Part shown: piece by piece, positions 23,408-32,470 of the stretch
Position numbering within the stretch: the stretch's first letter is position 1
How the letters are laid out: every line of letters starts with the position of its first letter
Assembly: GCA_934621295.1 (NCBI GenBank)
Contig: CAKTVB010000001.1
Span: 538,735-602,734 of the forward strand
Reading direction: 5' to 3'
DNA from: an uncultured Collinsella sp.
Lineage (GTDB): Bacteria > Actinomycetota > Coriobacteriia > Coriobacteriales > Coriobacteriaceae
DNA length: 64,000 nt
Position numbers and translations under genes: made by a program
Notes under the pieces: generated by a model
Seen by the model: the letters and a program-made list of their open reading frames with translations, nothing else
Told to the model about the DNA's origin: nothing
Databases searched by the model: none

Positions 23408-25924
23408 CTACGAGACCCCTACAAAAAGGCAGCCGGATGTAGTGCCTGGCAGACGGTGGGCGGGCTTGCGTCCGTCAAGCGAGGCAGTAAGCGCTCGCTT
23501 TGTATGGGCAACATAGCGGGAGAGCTCGTCGACATCAAGCAGTGTGCCGTCGATTGCAAATCGGGTGACGCCGCAGGCGATGAGCGCGGGGATTTGCGGG
23601 GTTAAGTCGAGCGGATAGGCATCGTACAGGCGAGAGCGGCCATGGATATCGGTGCGTACGGGAAAGACTTTGCCATCGATGTTTTTGAGCGAGTAGCTTT
23701 GGCGGCGCAACTGGCAGCGTGAGCAGTCGTGAACGCAACGGCCCATAACCTGCAGGATGCAATGCTCGCTTGTCATAACACGTGGCTTTCCCATGACGGT
23801 GATGCCGCAGTCGGCTTTCGCGTGCGGGGCGATGCGTTCGATTTCGGCCAACGTGAGTTCGGGAGAGAACCAAATCGCGCTCGCTCCATGTTCCTCCATA
23901 GCGCGAATGCAGGCGAGGTTATGAACCGGCAGGCAGCTGCGAATCTCTGCAGCGGCTCCAACAAGATGAGCGAGCGAAAGCTCAGAGATATTGCCAACGG
24001 CCACGGTGCTGCCGGATTGTGCCCACAGGTCAAGGCGCTCATGATCGGTTTTGCGACATACCTCATCGAGAATGGGGATGATGCCGAGGTTCTGGACATC
24101 TTGCGGCGAGATTCCCTCGGCAATAAGGCTGTCGACCGTCATGTAGATGAGGTCTGCGCCGGCCTCTCGTGCAGCGTCAGCAGCTGACAGGCTGGTGACG
24201 GTGGCGCAGATTTGCGCGGCAGGCACGGGCGCCGGAGCTGCATTCGAGGATGTGGCGGTGAGGACAGTCTTCTTAAACGAGGGAAGGGCTTCGAGTTCTT
24301 TGGCGCGCTTGGCATATCCTGCGAGCATCTTCTCTTCAAGAAGACGGCAGGCCTCAGCTCGAACCTTGTGTACGGCAGAGAAGCTCATGCCGCAGTCGTC
24401 ATCGAGCTCGACATCAAACGAGGCAGCCTCGAACGGCGAAGAGCCCATGCGACCAACGTGCTCGATCAGGTCGGCCTTGGCAACAGCTCGCGTGCGTGCG
24501 GACTCGACGGTAAAGCCGGACGCCGTGGTCTCGAAGGACGGATCGTCTATGCAGGTAAGCGTGACGGAAAACGGTTTGCCAAGAAGCGCGGTAATACGAA
24601 CGTCAACCATGCGCTTGCGAGGTACATCTCGCTTGATGGCAGCGTCTGCGGCATCAAGGGCCGCTTGGCTGCGAATGAGGCGAACGATGCAGCCTGCGGG
24701 CATAACGCGGGCGGTGCGCACTTCGATTTGTTCGCCGGCAGGGGTGTCCGCTTCTGCGATCGCGGTGAGAAACTTTTCGGGCTCGTTGTCATGGCGTAGC
24801 TCGAGAAGATCGCCCTTGCCCACGGGTTCGGTGAGGGCGATGCGCGTGATGCCCGCGCGGGCGCGGCGGTCGTCGGGGGCCAGACCGTGCGTGACGACGC
24901 GCTTGCTCGAAACAACGCTGCCGACAATCTGGCCGCGATTGTTTGAGCGCTCGTAGCTCATCATGCTGTCATCCGAGATGCCGTGCTGGTAGGCGCTTGT
25001 GAAGTCGCGGTTAAAGCAGCGTTTGAGCCGACGAGCACGCAGGGTACGCTCATGCTCGCTAGGTGTTTTGCCGGCGAGGACATCGTCGAGCTGGGCTCGA
25101 TAGGCACTGCAGATGGAATGGACGTAATCGGCAGCCTTCATGCGGCCTTCGAGCTTGAGGGCACTGGCTCCCGCGCGAAGAAGCTGGGGCAACAGGTCGA
25201 GGGTGCAGTTGTCGCGGGGACAGAGGGCTCGCTCGCGACCAGGGGTCGGCACAAGGGCGCCGTTCTCGTCAAGCACCTCGTAGGGGAGGCGGCACGGCTG
25301 GGCGCACATGCCTCGATTGGCAGATCGTCCGGCGCAGGCAAAGCTCGAAAGCTCGCAGAGCCCGGAGTAGCAAAAGCAGATAGCGCCGTGGCTAAAGATT
25401 TCAAGATCGATATCGACGCTCGAGATCTCATCGATTTCCTCAAACGAAAGCTCGCGCGAAAGCGTTACGCGGTCGGCACCGACTTCGCGGCACCAGGCGG
25501 CACCGCGCTTGTCGTGAATATTGGCCTGTGTGGAAATATGGGTTTCTAGCTGCGGCATCAGGCGCTTGACTTCAAAGAAGAGGCCCCAGTCCTGAATGAT
25601 GAAGGCGTCGGCACCCAGGCATGCGCAGCGACGAATGAGCTCGAGGACGTCCGTCATCTCCTCGTCTTTGATAGCGATATTGACCGTGACGTACACGCGC
25701 GTGCCGGCGAGATGCGCCATGCGGCAGGCTGATTCGAAGGCCTCGTCAGTAAAATTATCTGCCTTGCGGCGGGCGTTGAATTCACCCATGCCGCAATAGA
25801 TGGCGTCGGCGCCCGCGGCGACGGCTGCCGCAAAGGGCTCCGGTCCGCCTGCGGGGGCAAGCAGCTCGGGGTAGGTGGGGGCGGTAAGGTGTGTATCGCG
25901 CGCGACGGAATTCATAGTTGCCAT
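23408..25924 (-). CDS. U32 family peptidase-like protein (RlhA/TrhP-type), long form
   Basis: Members of family U32 were annotated as collagenase-like peptidases, but E. coli RlhA and TrhP are RNA hydroxylation factors. The 838-residue product begins the conserved part with PELLAPAG, has AAGADAIYCGMGEFNAR, and the U32 signature EIFSHGAICFCYSGLC followed by RSANRGMCAQPCR. The cysteines of this block and a later CSRCQLRR are candidate iron-sulfur ligands. The C-terminal part ends in a second barrel-like segment (GVTRFAIDGTLLD). ATG at 25924 is preferred; GTG at 25939 is also in frame. A paralogue lies at 52131-54233. Confidence 0.88.
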   Translation of the reverse strand: MATMNSVARDTHLTAPTYPELLAPAGGPEPFAAAVAAGADAIYCGMGEFNARRKADNFTDEAFESACRMAHLAGTRVYVTVNIAIKDEEMTDVLELIRRCACLGADAFIIQDWGLFFEVKRLMPQLETHISTQANIHDKRGAAWCREVGADRVTLSRELSFEEIDEISSVDIDLEIFSHGAICFCYSGLCELSSFACAGRSANRGMCAQPCRLPYEVLDENGALVPTPGRERALCPRDNCTLDLLPQLLRAGASALKLEGRMKAADYVHSICSAYRAQLDDVLAGKTPSEHERTLRARRLKRCFNRDFTSAYQHGISDDSMMSYERSNNRGQIVGSVVSSKRVVTHGLAPDDRRARAGITRIALTEPVGKGDLLELRHDNEPEKFLTAIAEADTPAGEQIEVRTARVMPAGCIVRLIRSQAALDAADAAIKRDVPRKRMVDVRITALLGKPFSVTLTCIDDPSFETTASGFTVESARTRAVAKADLIEHVGRMGSSPFEAASFDVELDDDCGMSFSAVHKVRAEACRLLEEKMLAGYAKRAKELEALPSFKKTVLTATSSNAAPAPVPAAQICATVTSLSAADAAREAGADLIYMTVDSLIAEGISPQDVQNLGIIPILDEVCRKTDHERLDLWAQSGSTVAVGNISELSLAHLVGAAAEIRSCLPVHNLACIRAMEEHGASAIWFSPELTLAEIERIAPHAKADCGITVMGKPRVMTSEHCILQVMGRCVHDCSRCQLRRQSYSLKNIDGKVFPVRTDIHGRSRLYDAYPLDLTPQIPALIACGVTRFAIDGTLLDVDELSRYVAHTKRALTASLDGRKPAHRLPGTTSGCLFVGVS

Positions 25925-26026
25925 GCAGCTCTTTCTCACTTGAATTTGTACAGTGAAGTATACCGTTTTGCGCTACTTGGGCGTATCATCCCAAGGTATC
26001 GTCATGAGCAAAAGACAGGAGCAATC

Positions 26027-26404
26027 ATGTCCAAAGAAGCAGTCATTCCCAACAACGCCCCCGCACCTCTGGGACCCTATTCTCCGGCAGTTAAGAGCGG
26101 CAACATGCTGTTCCTTTCTGGTCAGCTGGGCATCAATCCCGCAGACGGCAAGCTTCCCGAGACCGCGACCGAGCAGGCCGAGCAGTCGCTGACAAACATC
26201 GAGAATCTGCTGGCTGCTGCCGGCGCGACGACCGATAACGTCGTCAAGACCACGGTCCTTTTGGCCGACATCGCCGATTTCGCTGCGGTGAACGAGGTCT
26301 ATGCCAAGCATTTTGAGGCTCCCTTCCCGGCCCGTAGCGCTTTTCAGGTTGCAGCACTGCCCGCTGGCGCTCTGGTCGAGATCGAGGCCATCGCTTCTCT
26401 GTAG
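26027..26404 (+). CDS. RidA family enamine/imine deaminase
   Basis: RidA hydrolyses reactive enamine/imine intermediates released by PLP enzymes such as threonine dehydratase, protecting other PLP enzymes. The 125-residue product has the full family length, with NAPAPLGPYSPAVKSGNMLFLSGQ and the signature PARSAFQVAALPAGALVEIEA near the C-terminus containing the substrate-binding arginine and glutamate. ATG at 26027 follows AGGAG (26017-26021). It is divergent from the U32 gene and closed by a bidirectional terminator. Confidence 0.93.
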   Translation: MSKEAVIPNNAPAPLGPYSPAVKSGNMLFLSGQLGINPADGKLPETATEQAEQSLTNIENLLAAAGATTDNVVKTTVLLADIADFAAVNEVYAKHFEAPFPARSAFQVAALPAGALVEIEAIASL

Positions 26405-26423
26405 GAAATGGGATAAAGCATGA

Positions 26424-26467
26424 AAAGGGGCCCGTTGCCAATCTTGCATTTGGCAACGGGCCCCTTT
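26424..26467. terminator. Bidirectional terminator between RidA gene and LTA-like gene
   Basis: AAAGGGGCCCGTTGCCA and TGGCAACGGGCCCCTTT are perfect complements around a 10-base loop. T-rich tracts flank both sides, so it can end both convergent transcripts. Confidence 0.88.
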
Positions 26468-26491
26468 GTTGTTACGCGTGCTGCTCGTCCT

Positions 26492-28684
26492 TTAGTTGTT
26501 TGCGCTTCCGGCAAGAGCTTCGGTAAGGGTCATTCCGCCTTTCCAATTGGGGAATACGTGGCGGTAGTAATCCGTTTGGACTATGTACTTAGCCATGCTG
26601 TAGCGGTTTCGGACGAGCTCGTTCATGGACGAAACGTAGGAATCTTGGTCGTCAAGGGTCACGTCCTTGGCCGGGGTGAAGGTGCCCAGGGAGGCCTCGT
26701 AGGTGCCTGCGCGCGTGATCCAGCTGTAGCCGCCACCGTAGTCGGCAAAGATCGCGACGTGCATGTCGGTGCTCACGTTGCCCGGATCGGCATCGGGGGC
26801 TAAGACGTCGCGGCCCGAGAGCAGGCGCGAATCATAGTCAAAACCAAAGAGGTTGAGCAACGTGGGGACGATATCCACGGCAGTGCACGGGTCGTCGATC
26901 TTTACGGGCTCCTTCATAGAGCCGCACCACAGGATGAGCGTGTTTTTGTAGCGCGTGGTTAGGGACTCGTTATCGTTGATGCCGGTCATCTCGGCATAGT
27001 AGTCCACATCGCTGTTTTCGGTCATAGCGTACGGGTAGTGGTCGGCAGTGAGCACGATCACGGTATCATCGGCGATACCCGCCTCGTCCAGCTGATCGAG
27101 CAGGTATTCCAACGCGTATTCGAGTTCCTGCTGGGAAGCCTTGTAGGCGAGGACGGTCTCGGACCCCTCTTCGCCATCCATAACATCTTTGTTCCTGCGC
27201 GACATGTCGTTCACGCTCCAGCCGTAGTTGCAGTGGCCCGAAACAGACATGTAGTAGGTGTGGAACGGCGTGCCGTTCTTCTTGTATGCGTCAATCTGCT
27301 GATCGATGGTTGCCTGCATCATTTCGAGGTCCGAGCGGGGCCAGGCGTTGGAAGGGAGCTCCAGGCCGTTGCCGATGCCAATAAAGTCATAGCCCAGATT
27401 GGGATGGGTGACGTTTCGGCCGTAATAGGTGTAAGTGTTGTTGTGGTAGGCCATGGTGGTATAGCCACGCGTTTGGAACTGCCAGCCCAGGCCAAAGGGC
27501 ATGGCGTTGTCGCCGCTTTCGGCAAAAGCGGTGTTTCCGTTAACCCAGGTGGGGATGATACCGCACATGGCTGCGAATTCGCCGCCGGTGGTCGACTGGG
27601 TCCAATTGGGTTGGTAGTAGTTGTTAAAGACAAATCCGTTGTGCGAGAGCTTGTAGAGCGTGGGCGTGCGCTCTTTGTCGATGGTGGCGTAGGAGAAGCC
27701 TTCGGCGGTAATGAAGACGAGGTTTTTGTCTTTGAAGTACCCGGTGTACTGATTTTGCTGCGTGGGTACCTGAGAAGCAAAGTACTGATCCATGGTGCGC
27801 AGGGTATCGTCGGTGTCGTTGGCGATGAGCGTGTCGAAGTCGATATCGAGTTCATTGGGCTTGTAGTCTGCCTGCTTCGTCGCACCGGGGACGGAGGCCG
27901 CCGGGGAATCAAACGAAGGCGTCGGCATGCCAAAGATCGAGTATTTAGCCTCAAGGCGCAGCGAGTTTGCAAGGCCAAAGCGCGGGATGGCGCTATTGGC
28001 CGTGTACTCGGTGGTGTAATACTGGTTGTCGTTGCCAAGGTGGCACACAACGACGTTGGCGGACTGCGCAAGCACGAAGACGATCAGGGAGATAAAGATG
28101 GCGACGACGGGTGCACCTGTTTGCGTGTTTTTGTTATCGGGCACAACGCGGCGGCGGAAGACAACCACCAGCACTCCGGGTGCCAGCGCAAGCGGGAAGA
28201 ACCAGAGATTCTTGAGGATGGCGCCCACTGCTTCACCCATGAAGTCGCCGGCCACTTGGCCTCCCATGCCAAGCATGTAGGCAATCTGGTAGTAGATGCC
28301 AAAGAAGTTTTGCACGCAGCATTCGGCAATGACGATGATGCTAAAGATGAAGAGCGCTGCAGCTACGATGACGCGAGAGATCGCCTTGCGGGGAATGATA
28401 ATCGAGATAAACCAGAGAAGCGCGCCTGCTGCCAGACTAGATGCGAAGATGCGCAAGAGGCCAAGGCTAAAAAAGGGGCTGCTGGTGTTTGCGACGCGCA
28501 AGAGGCATTCGAGGAAAAGGAAGGCGGCGCTCAGGTATAGAAATGGGAGGAATTCGCGCGAGCTAAAAAGCGGGGTTGGCGCGCTCGACGCGGTGGGCAT
28601 TCCGGTTTGCCTCCTTGCCGGTTTTCTAACCGGTTTTTTGGGTGCGGCGTGCTTCGGCGCTGATGCCTTTGCGTGCTGGCTCAT
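26492..28684 (-). CDS. LTA synthase-like membrane sulfatase-family protein
   Basis: Polytopic membrane enzyme of the LTA synthase/phosphoglycerol transferase group, which polymerises glycerol-phosphate or transfers phospho-alcohols on the outer face of the membrane. The 730-residue product has a basic cytoplasmic N-terminus (to about 45), about five transmembrane segments (between 45 and 215), then an extracellular sulfatase fold. The catalytic threonine is in QSTTGGEF; metal or substrate residues appear in SVSGHCNY and LTADHYPYA. Substrate and polymer are unknown. The DNA opposite contains a long antisense ORF with no family features. Confidence 0.85.
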   Translation of the reverse strand: MSQHAKASAPKHAAPKKPVRKPARRQTGMPTASSAPTPLFSSREFLPFLYLSAAFLFLECLLRVANTSSPFFSLGLLRIFASSLAAGALLWFISIIIPRKAISRVIVAAALFIFSIIVIAECCVQNFFGIYYQIAYMLGMGGQVAGDFMGEAVGAILKNLWFFPLALAPGVLVVVFRRRVVPDNKNTQTGAPVVAIFISLIVFVLAQSANVVVCHLGNDNQYYTTEYTANSAIPRFGLANSLRLEAKYSIFGMPTPSFDSPAASVPGATKQADYKPNELDIDFDTLIANDTDDTLRTMDQYFASQVPTQQNQYTGYFKDKNLVFITAEGFSYATIDKERTPTLYKLSHNGFVFNNYYQPNWTQSTTGGEFAAMCGIIPTWVNGNTAFAESGDNAMPFGLGWQFQTRGYTTMAYHNNTYTYYGRNVTHPNLGYDFIGIGNGLELPSNAWPRSDLEMMQATIDQQIDAYKKNGTPFHTYYMSVSGHCNYGWSVNDMSRRNKDVMDGEEGSETVLAYKASQQELEYALEYLLDQLDEAGIADDTVIVLTADHYPYAMTENSDVDYYAEMTGINDNESLTTRYKNTLILWCGSMKEPVKIDDPCTAVDIVPTLLNLFGFDYDSRLLSGRDVLAPDADPGNVSTDMHVAIFADYGGGYSWITRAGTYEASLGTFTPAKDVTLDDQDSYVSSMNELVRNRYSMAKYIVQTDYYRHVFPNWKGGMTLTEALAGSANN

Positions 28685-28921
28685 AGCTATCTCTCCGTAG
28701 GGTTAACGATTTGCTTCCGATGGGGGTCGGAACCTTAACCATAGCAGAGCATTGGGGATAAATGAGCCTGTATACGCTGGGTTAACGTGGATGTGCCTTA
28801 AACGTTCGAACGATTTTGGAACAGGCGTATTGGACTTGGATGCCGGGGCGCGTGCCCGCGCCTCGCGCGCTGCTGTCGGGACGTCTTTGCGCCTCGCGCT
28901 GCCGTCTGGGCGCCCCTTTCC

Positions 28922-28988
28922 AAATGAAGCAGAAAATCCCATTTAGATCGCATATCGACTGCGCTAAATGGGATTTTCTGCTTCATTT
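28922..28988. repeat. Perfect 25-bp inverted repeat
   Basis: Arms 28922-28946 and 28964-28988 are perfect reverse complements (AAATGAAGCAGAAAATCCC and partner) around a 17-base loop. The arms are AT-rich, unlike the surrounding DNA, and no typical terminator T-run follows. It lies between the LTA-like gene start and the tRNA gene. The rest of 28685-28921 shows nothing recognisable apart from the LTA-like gene's upstream region. Confidence 0.85.
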
Positions 28989-29001
28989 AGATTATAAGGA
29001 T

Positions 29002-29023
29002 GACGAGAGGGTTCGATCCCCTG
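29002..29023 (-). other. Degenerate copy of the tRNA-Ala T-arm/3' region
   Basis: Read on the minus strand this stretch starts CAGGGGATCGAACCC and continues CTCGTC, matching about 20 of 26 positions of the T-arm and acceptor strand of the tRNA-Ala gene 75 bp away, including its 3' direction. It lacks D-arm, anticodon arm and CCA, so it is not a functional tRNA. It could be a relic of integration or of tRNA-end duplication. The T-arm is near-palindromic, which weakens the case. Confidence 0.35.
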
Positions 29024-29031
29024 GGCGGGTA

Positions 29032-29060
29032 ACAAAAAAGGTCCCAACGGAGTTGAGACC
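29032..29060 (-). terminator. Terminator of tRNA-Ala
   Basis: On the minus strand GGTCTCAACTCCGTTGGGACC is followed by TTTTTTG, about 15 bases after the CCA end of the tRNA. Confidence 0.85.
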
Positions 29061-29074
29061 TTAGACGTTACAAG

Positions 29075-29150
29075 TGGTGGAGACGAGGGGGATCGAACCC
29101 CTGACCTCTTGACTGCCAGTCAAGCGCTCTCCCAGCTGAGCTACGCCCCC
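29075..29150 (-). tRNA. tRNA-Ala (anticodon GGC)
   Basis: A complete 76-nt cloverleaf on the minus strand: acceptor GGGGGCG/CGTCTCC with G-U pairs, D-stem GCTC/GAGC, anticodon stem CTTGA/TCAAG around loop CTGGCAG (anticodon GGC, reading GCC and GCU alanine codons), 5-base variable loop, T-arm AGGGG-TTCGATC-CCCCT, discriminator A, and an encoded CCA. It has its own promoter and terminator. Confidence 0.97.
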
Positions 29151-29165
29151 AAGCAACGAAAAAGT

Positions 29166-29194
29166 ACTATACGGGAATAATTTTGAACGTGCAA
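29166..29194 (-). promoter_or_regulatory. Promoter of tRNA-Ala
   Basis: On the minus strand TTGCAC (plus coordinates 29189-29194), a 17-bp spacer and TATAGT (29166-29171) lie 15 bp before the tRNA. The core is framed by AAAAAGTAC (29159-29167) and GTACTTTTT (29195-29203), a 9-bp inverted repeat of unknown meaning. Confidence 0.75.
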
Positions 29195-29213
29195 GTACTT
29201 TTTGCCGATTTGT

Positions 29214-29837
29214 TTATTTTTCTGCCGCGTGGCTAAGCATCTCTTCGATTTTCAGGGAAATGAGGTCGAAGACTGCGTCGCTTGGGTCGCCGTTGGTGAC
29301 GATGTCGGCTAGCGTCTTGGTTGGCTCGACGTAGCGATTGTGCATGGGCTTTACCGTTGCCAGATATTGATCGATGATCCCCTCGAGGTGACGTCCTCGT
29401 TCCAGCACGTCACGGCGAATCCGACGCAGAATGCGTTCGTCAGCGTCTACTTCGATAAAGATTGTAAGGTCGCAGAGGTTTCGCAAGCGCTTGTCGGCAA
29501 GAAGGAGGATACCCTCGACGAGAATCGTCGGCCGCGGCTGAACCTCGATGGTCTTGTCAAGGCGATTGTGTTGGGAGAAGTCGTACACAGGGCTCTGGAT
29601 TGCGTGTCCGCGCTTGAGATCTTCGAGATGCTTTACGAGCAGGTCGGTCTCAAGCGAATCGGGGTGATCGTAGTTCATCGCCGCACGCTGTTCAAAGGCA
29701 ATGCCAACCTGCTCGCGATAGTAGTTGTCGTAACGAAGAATCGCGATTTGCTCGCCAAAGCGCTCTTCAATCCTATCGATGAAGGTTGATTTACCCGAAC
29801 CCGAGCCTCCGGCGATGCCGATGATATAGGGCTGCAT
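29214..29837 (-). CDS. udk: Uridine kinase
   Basis: Phosphorylates uridine (and cytidine) to the monophosphate in pyrimidine salvage. The 207-residue product begins MQPYIIGIAGGSGSGKST, giving the P-loop at residues 9-17, and has YYREQ and NYDHPDSLETDLL, which match the family's substrate segments, plus RRIRRDVLERGR in the lid. The start at plus coordinate 29837 is chosen for GAAAGGA just upstream and the family N-terminus; a longer reading to 30119 is not conserved. The gene for a nucleobase permease is 1.3 kb away, which fits a pyrimidine-salvage theme. Confidence 0.93.
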   Translation of the reverse strand: MQPYIIGIAGGSGSGKSTFIDRIEERFGEQIAILRYDNYYREQVGIAFEQRAAMNYDHPDSLETDLLVKHLEDLKRGHAIQSPVYDFSQHNRLDKTIEVQPRPTILVEGILLLADKRLRNLCDLTIFIEVDADERILRRIRRDVLERGRHLEGIIDQYLATVKPMHNRYVEPTKTLADIVTNGDPSDAVFDLISLKIEEMLSHAAEK

Positions 29838-30039
29838 GACGATTCCTTTCGGATCCGTGTCACCTGTGCATTTAAGTATAGAGGCTCGGCCGTGCTCATC
29901 GTTGTGCACAAAGCGGGGTGCAGCCTTGCGGCGATTTTGTCTAGCCTTAAGGCCTACGGCATGCCATGCGTTGTTTTGGGCTCCGATGCGCGCTAGAGTT
30001 GCGCATGGAATTCGTGCAATCTGCGTCGAGAGGGAATCT

Positions 30040-30855
30040 ATGGCAATCAAACTCGTGTTGAGCGATATCGATGGAACGCTGCTTCCTCGAGGGAATGCGG
30101 CGGTCAACCGTTGTGTCACAGAGGCCTTTCACGCCCTGCTCGATGCTGATCTTGCTGTAGGTCCTGCAAGTGGCCGTGCTCTTCCGGCAATTCTGCCCGC
30201 CTTTGCCGGCGACGAAGCATGCGTGGCAACGGCTCTTGCCACCAACGGCATGCAAGTGTATGCGGCGGGCGGACTCATTCACGAGGAATACCTGGATCAC
30301 GAGGGCTTACTGCAACTGGCTGCCGCCGTTCGAGAGGTGCCGCGTGCCGGTATGATCTGCTTTAAGGGTGCCGAGGTCTTTTTGGTGGAGGGGGAGCGCG
30401 ATGTCCTCGCTCCTATTTTCCCCTCGTATGCAGCTCATGTAACGTCCGTGGATGCTGTGCCCGATTTCCCCGTGGTCAAGGCAAACGTTTTCGTCGATGC
30501 GGGCGTTCAAGGTACACAGGCGCTTATGGAGCGCCTGGAAGCATCGGTGCCGCGCCTGGGCCTCAACACTCCCATGGCCGGGTTCATGAATGTGGTGCCG
30601 GTGGGGTACAGCAAGGCGACGGGCATCGACATCATCTGCCGCGAACTGGGCATCTCGCTTGACGAGGTTGTCGTGTTCGGAGATGCCGACAACGACCTGG
30701 AGATGCTCGAACACGTGCCCAATTCGGTTGCCGTGGCAAATGCCACGCCGCGTGCCGCCGCCGCCGCACACTGGCATATCGGTTCGGTGGACGAATGCGC
30801 GGTCCCGCAGGCCATGATGGCCATCGCGGCGGGGGAGTGGCCATTTACCGCATAG
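30040..30855 (+). CDS. HAD-superfamily phosphatase, Cof type
   Basis: Cytoplasmic phosphatase of the HAD IIB (Cof-like) subfamily; members act on sugar phosphates, nucleotides or flavin precursors. The 271-residue product has motif I SDIDGTLL (residues 8-15) with the nucleophilic aspartate, motif II GPASGR, and motif IV VVFGDADNDLEML. The cap domain lies between motifs II and III. ATG at 30040 follows AGAGGGA (30029-30035). The substrate is unknown. A second member is at 60053-60847; they are not close copies. Confidence 0.88.
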   Translation: MAIKLVLSDIDGTLLPRGNAAVNRCVTEAFHALLDADLAVGPASGRALPAILPAFAGDEACVATALATNGMQVYAAGGLIHEEYLDHEGLLQLAAAVREVPRAGMICFKGAEVFLVEGERDVLAPIFPSYAAHVTSVDAVPDFPVVKANVFVDAGVQGTQALMERLEASVPRLGLNTPMAGFMNVVPVGYSKATGIDIICRELGISLDEVVVFGDADNDLEMLEHVPNSVAVANATPRAAAAAHWHIGSVDECAVPQAMMAIAAGEWPFTA

Positions 30856-30929
30856 CGCGGATTCTGCGCTGCCTCGGGCGCGAGTCGGGGCGTTGCATGA
30901 TCTGTCATGGCATTGCGGGATGCGAGGTG

Positions 30930-30959
30930 CCCGGGCCGTTTGGCACCGGGTGCTTTTTT
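30930..30959 (+). terminator. Terminator after HAD gene
   Basis: CCCGGGCC and GGCACCGGG pair with one bulge around a GTTT loop, followed by TGC and TTTTTT (30954-30959). Confidence 0.75.
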
Positions 30960-31050
30960 GTCGCATCGGCTTCGCCTTGCGACAACTTTTGAGAAACCTT
31001 GAAGCGTGTGGCGATGTGCGTGGTTGGGACAACAAAGAGGCAGCTCAGTA

Positions 31051-31056
31051 TATAAT
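31051..31056 (+). promoter_or_regulatory. -10 element of the permease promoter
   Basis: A perfect TATAAT at 31051-31056 lies 41 bp upstream of the permease start. The nearest -35 (TTGGGA, 31024-31029) has a 21-bp spacer, so the promoter may need help from a regulator. No purine- or PyrR-type leader structure was recognised. Confidence 0.5.
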
Positions 31057-31096
31057 CCAACCCATTGCATTGCTCCCTCGTGAAAGGTCTCGCTTT

Positions 31097-32428
31097 ATGG
31101 CAGGTGCCTCCGCCCCTCAAGAAGACGCGTTGTTTACGCCGCGCGGCCACGTGTCGCTCGTCACTGCTATTCCGCTGGCTCTCCAGCACGTGCTTGCCGC
31201 CTTTGCGGCAATCGTCACGCCCGCCATCATCGTGGCGTCGGTATGCGGCTTTTCTCCTGCCGAAGAAGCTCGCATTATCCAAGCAGCGCTTGTGCTCTCT
31301 GCGGTCGATACCCTTTTGCAACAGTTCCCGCTGTTTGGCCGTATCGGATCGGGCCTGCCTATCGTTATGGGCGCAAGCTTTACGTTTGTCCCGGCGTTTC
31401 AGGCCATTGGCGTCGAGATGGGCTTCGAGGCCGTCCTTGGGGCGCAGCTTGTCGGTGGCTTGCTCGTAGTCGTGTTCGGCCTGGCCTTCCGTCGTCTGCG
31501 TTTCTTGTTCCCGCCCGTCGTGATGGGAACCGTTATCTTTGTCATTGGCTTGTCGCTGTGTCCTGTGGCCGTGAAGTCCATGGCCGGCGGGCAGGGGAGT
31601 GCCGACTTTGGCAGCCTTTCCAATTGGATCGTTGCTATCGCCACGTTTGTCGTTACGTTTGCCGTGGGCAACTACGCGCGCGGCACGCTCAAGCTCGGAA
31701 GTATTCTTTTGGGCATCCTTTCGGGCTTTGTCATTGCTGCCCTTATGGGTATGGTCGACCTTTCCGGAGTGGGCACGGCCGCATGGTTTGCGCTGCCCAC
31801 CATCCTGCCTTATAAGATCGTTTTCGACCCCGCTGCCTGTGCCATGATCGGTGTTGTTTCCATCGTCAATGTTGTACAGGTTATGGGCGAGCTTTCCGCT
31901 GTGTCTTCCGCAGGCCTGGACCGCGAGGCGACCGATGCCGAGCTTTCCGGCGGCATGGTTGCAACGGGTGCCGTGGGCGCCCTTGCCGCGCTATTCGGTA
32001 CCATCCCTACGGTCACGTACGGCCAGAATGTGGGCATCATCGCCGAGAACAAAGTTGTGAATCGCGTTGTGTTTACCATTGCTGCCCTCGTTTTGCTTGC
32101 CGGCGGCTTGCTTCCTAAGTTTGCCGCATTGCTTACGTCTATTCCGCAGCCCGTTATCGGCGGCGCCACCATCGGCGTATTCGCAACCATTGGCATGAAC
32201 GGTGTGGTCATGTTCGCGCGTGAGGGCCTTTCTGGTCGCGACTGCACGCTCATGGGCCTGGCAGTTGCCTTTGGCGTTGGCATCGAGCAGTCTGTCGGCG
32301 CGCTTGCCGGTGCCGGATTCCCTGCATGGGTCAATACGGTGTTCGGAACGTCTTCCATCGCCGTGGCGACTGTCGTCGCAGTCATTTTGAACCTCGTACT
32401 TCCCCGTGAGGAGAAGACGGCCGAGTAG
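31097..32428 (+). CDS. NCS2 family nucleobase permease (uracil/xanthine type)
   Basis: Integral membrane nucleobase:cation symporter of the NCS2 (UraA/PbuX) family, importing uracil or a purine base. The 443-residue product has the expected length and repeated hydrophobic segments. It contains the opening PLALQHVLAAFAAIVTPAI and the family signature TYGQNVGIIAENKVVNR (about residues 310-326). The start at 31097 follows GAAAGG (31082-31087). Close fit to xanthine or uracil members cannot be settled by eye; udk 1.3 kb upstream on the other strand favours uracil only weakly. Confidence 0.85.
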   Translation: MAGASAPQEDALFTPRGHVSLVTAIPLALQHVLAAFAAIVTPAIIVASVCGFSPAEEARIIQAALVLSAVDTLLQQFPLFGRIGSGLPIVMGASFTFVPAFQAIGVEMGFEAVLGAQLVGGLLVVVFGLAFRRLRFLFPPVVMGTVIFVIGLSLCPVAVKSMAGGQGSADFGSLSNWIVAIATFVVTFAVGNYARGTLKLGSILLGILSGFVIAALMGMVDLSGVGTAAWFALPTILPYKIVFDPAACAMIGVVSIVNVVQVMGELSAVSSAGLDREATDAELSGGMVATGAVGALAALFGTIPTVTYGQNVGIIAENKVVNRVVFTIAALVLLAGGLLPKFAALLTSIPQPVIGGATIGVFATIGMNGVVMFAREGLSGRDCTLMGLAVAFGVGIEQSVGALAGAGFPAWVNTVFGTSSIAVATVVAVILNLVLPREEKTAE

Positions 32429-32470
32429 CGCTTGGGCCGGGTGGGCTTCGATATTGTCGCCCGCTGAATG

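Noticed and set aside
27038..28540. 500-codon plus-strand ORF opposite the LTA synthase-like gene
   Set aside because: The minus-strand product has clear membrane segments and catalytic motifs; the plus-strand translation is low-complexity Val/Gly/Asp-rich and has no domain.
29002..29030. Second tRNA gene next to tRNA-Ala
   Set aside because: Only a T-arm-like portion is present; D-arm, anticodon arm and CCA are missing.
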